Notes under the pieces: model-generated
What the model saw: the letters and a program-made list of their open reading frames with translations, nothing else
What the model was told of the DNA's origin: nothing
Database searches by the model: none
In this document: positions 21,101 to 23,169 of the stretch, in pieces
Position numbering within the stretch: position 1 is the stretch's first letter
Layout of the letters: every line of letters begins with the position of its first letter
Origin: Plantago elongata
Taxonomy: Eukaryota > Streptophyta > Magnoliopsida > Lamiales > Plantaginaceae
Reading direction: 5' to 3'
DNA length: 23,169 nt
NCBI GenBank assembly: GCA_036897095.1
Contig: JAYMSP010002636.1
Span: forward strand, 1-23,169
Made by a program: the position numbers and the translations under genes

Positions 21101-21875
21101 TGAACATATACACAATCCGGAGAAGAAGTGTTCTCTTGGTTGGAACTCACGTTTAAGGATAGCAACAGAAACTGCTAATGTATTGTCGTACTTACACTCT
21201 GCAGCTGTTATCCCAATCATACACAGAGATGTTAAGTCTGCAAATATCCTTTTGGACCATGAGTTCAAAGCTAGGGTGTCTGACTTTGGAGCTTCGAGAT
21301 TGGTTCCTATGGATCAGACTCAACTACCAACGATGGTGCTTGGAACATTAGGATACTTGGACCCTGAGTACTTGCAAACTCATCAGTTGACTGATAAAAG
21401 CGACGTGTATAGTTTTGGAGTAGTCCTCGTGGAGCTCATAACTGGAAAGAAGGTAATAAACTATGATAGGCCTGAGAAGGAAAAGAGTCTGTCTAGTTTT
21501 TTCCTCCAAAAGTTCAAGCCAGGACGGCTATTTGATGTTCTTGATGAGACTATAGAGTTGAATGAATATGAAGAGCAACAGGTAACTGGAGTGGCTAAGC
21601 TCGCACAATTTTGCTTAAATGTTAGAGGAGAAGATAGGCCGAGCATGAAAGAAGTTGCAATGGAACTCGAGTGCCTAAAGTCAGGGGGGAGAAGTTCATG
21701 GGTCAGACATGAAGAGATTAATGCAAATGAGATCAAATCATACCGTGGCAAGGGATACGACAACAAATCATATTCAAGTACGGGATTTGATGGATTTGTC
21801 GATGTTGAATGCTACAGTACTAGTACGAGTTATGATAGCTTCAAGGATCATGCTGGACTTAGTGGTGGGAGATAA
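18121..21875 (+). CDS. Wall-associated-kinase-like receptor kinase, 3 exons
   Basis: This is a paralogue of the WAKL at 11557, same orientation. Exons: 18121-19021, 20308-20463 and 20623-21875, all introns phase 1 and GT-AG, giving 769 residues; exon 2 is 156 bp in both genes. In order: signal peptide (1 to about 20); GUB_WAK domain from C35 (NCNDTCGNIRIPFPFG); EGF-like module ending YRCRCKLGYQGNPY; EGF with DIDEC and six cysteines in exon 2; membrane helix about 353-372; QNGGLLLQEKL juxtamembrane motif; kinase about 430-700. Catalytic residues are complete: G437 loop, K458, H553-R554-D555 and D573-F574-G575. The C-terminal tail is Ser/Thr-rich and ends LSGGR like its paralogue. Kinase domains are much more alike than ectodomains. 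Intron 1 is 1286 bp against 148 bp in the paralogue because of a tandem transposon pair. It appears intact. Confidence 0.93.
19112..19663 (+). mobile_element. TIR element in WAKL intron 1, copy 1
   Basis: The left end AAGTCTCATAAGAGTCC followed by ACTTTTGAAGAATCC is matched, inverted, by the right end, which reads inward as AAGTCTGTCTTGTGAGAGAC then ATTTTGAAGAGTCCC. This makes terminal inverted repeats of about 50 bp, perhaps of a Mutator-like MITE. The interior is made of short reiterated words (TTATCTAGTTTTTACATTA) plus an inverted pair around ATCCG...CGGGT. It is noncoding. Confidence 0.6.
19677..20257 (+). mobile_element. TIR element in WAKL intron 1, copy 2
   Basis: This is the same element again, offset by 565 bp and in the same direction: AAGTCTCATAAAAGTCC at the left, and an interior matching copy 1 in order (CATGTGTTTTAGTTTTTAC, GTGTTGAACAGTCTAA, GGTCAAAAGATCC). 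The right end is near GACGGACTC. T-rich words like TTTTGTTTAAT lie before, between and after the copies, possibly repeated target sites. The right limit is approximate. Confidence 0.65.
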
Positions 21876-21927
21876 GTGTGTTATCTTAGTAGCAAGTTAT
21901 TATGATGATATTGTATATTTTTCTCAA

Positions 21928-21933
21928 AATAAA
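21928..21933 (+). terminator. Polyadenylation signal of second WAKL gene
   Basis: AATAAA lies 53 bases after the TAA at 21873-21875, in a suitable position for a near-upstream polyadenylation element. Confidence 0.5.
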
Positions 21934-22024
21934 TGTACGTGTTCTTGTCTTGACTGCAAGTTGTAATTGAATTCTACTTCTATTTGTTGTAAGTTGTAAC
22001 AATTTGAATTTATACGGAGATGTA

Positions 22025-22139
22025 GGGGCTGATTGGGAATCGATTTGAATTGGAAAATGTCCATTCAAATAGCATATTTTGTAAGTGTACAAAACAGGCT
22101 GAATGGGCATTTTCCAATTCAAATCAATCTCCAAGCCTC
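22025..22139 (+). mobile_element. Tourist-like MITE, 115 bp
   Basis: It starts GGGGCTGATTGGGAATCGAT and its two halves are long inverted repeats: GATTTGAATTGGAAAATGTC on the left, and the same inverted on the right with one change. GTA flanks both ends (22022-22024 and 22140-22142). Length and the GGGNCTGATTGG end place it with the MITEs at 4581 and 6728. As RNA it would fold into a near-perfect hairpin. Confidence 0.7.
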
Positions 22140-22142
22140 GTA

Positions 22143-22632
22143 CTATTGGCTGATCGATGACAAATCACACTTTTGAGTAGATTTTTTGTGAATTCACTTT
22201 AATTTACTTTATTTCATTTCCATGTGATTTGTATTTACTCAAGAAGATACTCCTACGCCAATAAGTGATTCAATGATCACAAAGTCTAAGTACACGGTTC
22301 TCTGGAAACAAACTTATATTGTTAATTTTACATTTATATTGTTAATTAAAATATACATATTGTTAACAAAAGAACTAATATTGTTGATAATATATATTTA
22401 TCAAAGAAAATTTTTAATATTATTATCCAAAAAATTTCTATATTTTCAATATTGATTTTGTTTGTATATTACAAATAGTCCCTCACGTAGTATTTTTATT
22501 CTCTAGTTGCCATGGAGTTTCTATCGTAAGTTGTATGATCTTTCTTTTCTGTTTTTTTCTTTTGAAAAAGATAGTTATATTATAAGTTACAATTATCACT
22601 ATAATATTATAGCTTATTGTCTCAATAAAAAC
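22143..22632. other. AT-rich spacer
   Basis: No gene is visible. At 22315-22395 the word TATTGTTAA or close variants recurs four to five times, a degenerate simple repeat. Confidence 0.4.
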
Positions 22633-22634
22633 TA

Positions 22635-22811
22635 CTCCTTCTATCCCACAACAAATGACACTTTGAACACACAGTTTAATGTGCAGTGTAAAATATTAAG
22701 AAACAAAGGCACATAGGGTGTTTTTAAGTTGAAAATGTTGTCAAAAATAAAAATCAGACATTTATAGTGGTACAGATATAAAAGGAATGGAGGGTTCAGA
22801 AACGGAGGGAG
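22635..22811 (+). mobile_element. Stowaway-like MITE (Tc1/mariner type), 177 bp
   Basis: TA dinucleotides (22633-22634 and 22812-22813) flank inverted ends CTCCTTCTATCCCACA and, read inward, CTCCCTCCGTTTCTGA. The CTCCCTCCGT end is the hallmark of Stowaway elements in plants. It is noncoding. Confidence 0.75.
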
Positions 22812-22849
22812 TACTTTATAACTCCAATGCTATAAGGGTTTGACTCACT

Positions 22850-23169
22850 CACTACAAATAACGCCAGTTTTAGCGACGCCGTTATCCGTCGCTAAAACTG
22901 GCACGATTCGTCTAGACCGTCTAGCGACGGTCTAGTGACGGATAAAAACGGGCGTCGTTAAAACACCCGTTGTTAAGTTTCTAGCGACGGATAAGTTATC
23001 CGTCGCTAGAATCCTGGGGGATTTAGCGACGGATAAATGTTATCCGTCGCTAAACTGGGTAGATTTTTAATTTTTTTTTATTTCATGAATATCTAATTCG
23101 ATCGTATTTAACCTGATTATCACCCAATAGAATTGTAAATGCAGAAAAGAACGTTGAATTGCACGAAAA
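22850..23169. mobile_element. Terminus of a CACTA (En/Spm) transposon, cut by window edge
   Basis: It starts with CACTACAAATAACG, the CACTA-type terminal repeat. The subterminal region carries hairpins built from TTAGCGACGG and CCGTCGCTAA: 22863-22878 with 22887-22902 (16-base perfect arms), 22912-22920 with 22927-22935, 22979-22994 with 22996-23011, and 23022-23036 with 23040-23054. Such repeats bind the element's own transposase in this superfamily. The other end and any transposase gene are outside the window. After about 23060 the sequence is plain AT-rich. Confidence 0.8.

Noticed and set aside
22863..23054. CRISPR-like series of repeated short words
   Set aside because: The repeats are inverted pairs of unequal spacing behind a CACTA end in a plant genome. 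They are transposon subterminal repeats.

Overview
This is nuclear DNA of a flowering plant, very probably a eudicot. It is AT-rich, its genes are split by GT-AG introns, promoters carry TATA boxes, and the intergenic DNA is full of small plant transposons (Tourist-, Stowaway- and CACTA-type, a TRIM and tRNA-like SINEs). The species cannot be told from the sequence. I see no bacterial or viral genes.

Layout. (1) About 165-655, plus strand: a broken wall-associated-kinase-like (WAKL) gene in which the end of the extracellular domain runs straight into the kinase tail. (2) 1195-4027, minus strand: a complete three-exon multicopper oxidase of the LPR1/LPR2 (Low Phosphate Root) ferroxidase family, 580 residues after splicing. 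(3) 4110-11470: about 7 kb without a convincing gene. It holds a direct duplication of noncoding DNA (about 4369-6605 and 6606-7600), several MITEs, and an unassigned pair of coding-like minus-strand scraps near 10.4 and 11.3 kb. (4) 11557-14687, plus strand: an apparently intact three-exon WAKL receptor kinase of 770 residues. (5) 14688-18120: transposon-rich spacer ending in a TRIM-like element at the promoter of the next gene. (6) 18121-21875, plus strand: a second intact WAKL of 769 residues with the same exon structure. Its first intron is enlarged by two tandem copies of a transposon-like unit. (7) 21876-23169: a Tourist-like MITE, a Stowaway-like MITE, and one end of a CACTA transposon that runs off the window.

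Function. The two intact WAKLs and the broken copy form a tandem receptor-kinase family in one orientation, the usual birth-and-death pattern of such loci. Each intact product has a signal peptide, a galacturonan-binding-type cysteine-rich region, EGF-like modules, one membrane helix and a complete RD-type Ser/Thr kinase, as expected for sensing the cell wall or pathogens. The LPR-like oxidase is secreted and would oxidise iron(II) in the wall. Its place among cell-wall sensors may be coincidence.

I did not find a previously undescribed biological system. The most informative signals are the filled and empty MITE sites in the tandem duplication, the retroelement LTR at a WAKL promoter, the paired transposon in a WAKL intron, and the unexplained repeated scraps at 10.4/11.3 kb.
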